Positions 5,913 through 6,425 of a stretch of 6,425 bases of DNA are shown one piece after another. The stretch spans positions 1 through 6,425 of the forward strand of contig QIGP01000324.1 of assembly GCA_003228965.1 (NCBI GenBank), in the 5' to 3' direction. The translations under genes were made by a program, and so were the position numbers. This stretch comes from Gammaproteobacteria bacterium. Lineage in GTDB: Bacteria > Pseudomonadota > Gammaproteobacteria > Steroidobacterales > SZUA-146. Numbering within the stretch: position 1 is the first letter of the stretch; every line of letters starts with the position of its first letter. The notes below the pieces were generated by a model. It was not told the origin of the DNA and ran no database searches. It worked only from the letters and a program-made list of their open reading frames with translations.

Positions 5913-6425
5913 TTATCTCAGGCTGAGTGCCAGCACGTCATTGGCCAGCACGCCCGGAAGGTGGGGTGACGAGGAAATGGCTTGAAGTGCTCCTTGCGGG
6001 TTCACTACAAATAATGCCGAAGTGTGACTGATAGTGTATTCACCTGGACCGGTCGCAATGCGGCTGTATGCGACCCCCATTTTCTCGGTAAGTGCTTTGA
6101 TTTGTTCCTGAGTACCCGTTACTCCAATGAAGTCTTTGTCGAAAAACGGCACGTATTCTTTTAGCACAGAGGGTGTGTCTCGCTCGGGGTCTACGCTGAT
6201 CATAATGACTTGAGGTGCGTAACCCGGGTGACTCTCGGCAATCCGCTTGCTGGTGCTGGCCAGCATGGTCATAGTTGTTGGGCAGACGTCAGGGCAGTGG
6301 GTAAAGCCAAAGAATACAATCGACCAGGATTTAAGCAGGCGCTCGTTGGTAAATGGCGCGCCTTGATGATCGACTAAATCAAGCGTAGGCAATGGCCGCG
6401 GGAAATCCAGGACGGTCGCGTTTGA
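5913..6425 (-). CDS. SCO1/SenC/PrrC family copper metallochaperone, 5' end beyond the window
   Basis: SCO proteins are membrane-anchored thioredoxin-fold proteins that insert copper into, or reduce the cysteines of, subunit II of cytochrome c oxidase. The visible 170 codons are open to the right edge, so the start and the expected N-terminal membrane anchor are outside. Fragment residues 1-13 include a VLDFPRPLP stretch typical of the mature N-terminus, and a TTG at 6392 is clearly internal. The copper site is complete: Cys44 and Cys48 in THCPDVCP and His134 in SHTSALFVV. The thioredoxin-fold strand VIMISVDPERDTP (73-85) is also present. The gene ends with TAA three bases before the PCuAC lipoprotein gene, so the two are surely co-transcribed. 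Cytochrome oxidase assembly genes probably lie further upstream, but none is in view. Confidence 0.94.
   Translation of the reverse strand, partial: SNATVLDFPRPLPTLDLVDHQGAPFTNERLLKSWSIVFFGFTHCPDVCPTTMTMLASTSKRIAESHPGYAPQVIMISVDPERDTPSVLKEYVPFFDKDFIGVTGTQEQIKALTEKMGVAYSRIATGPGEYTISHTSALFVVNPQGALQAISSSPHLPGVLANDVLALSLR

Overview
The window looks like chromosomal core DNA from a gammaproteobacterium, probably free-living or marine. The organism call rests on three things: an EF-P with the lysine that EpmA modifies, an EpmA beside it, and a FimX-like degenerate GGDEF/EAL protein. I see no insertion sequence, phage gene, CRISPR array, tRNA or rRNA. Codon use and base composition look similar across the genes by eye.

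Layout from left to right. Positions 1-154 hold no gene I can support, only the 3' flank of the first gene and a near-perfect 21-nt palindrome over its stop codon. Positions 155-2212 (minus) encode a REC-PAS-GGDEF-EAL protein of FimX type whose phosphorylation and catalytic sites are all eroded, so it is probably a c-di-GMP receptor or scaffold. A 186-base divergent intergenic region follows, with a candidate efp promoter and two related small palindromes. On the plus strand come efp (elongation factor P), epmA (EF-P lysine beta-lysyltransferase, GTG start) and a GAF-domain free methionine-(R)-sulfoxide reductase. From the right edge a minus-strand operon converges on these: a SCO1/SenC copper-metallochaperone gene cut by the window end, a PCuAC-type copper-binding lipoprotein, and phosphatidylserine decarboxylase (psd). 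Gaps in that operon are only 3 and 8 bases.

How the genes work together. EpmA attaches beta-lysine to Lys34 of EF-P so that EF-P can rescue ribosomes stalled on polyproline. The reductase next to it recycles oxidised free methionine. The SCO and PCuAC proteins together are expected to deliver copper to the CuA site of cytochrome c oxidase outside the cytoplasmic membrane. Psd makes phosphatidylethanolamine for that same membrane. EpmB, which makes the (R)-beta-lysine substrate for EpmA and often lies beside efp, is absent here.

I found no convincing undescribed system. The points most worth a second look are the degenerate FimX-like protein in the place next to efp, the missing epmB, the SCO-PCuAC-psd operon, and the paired palindromes in the divergent promoter region.
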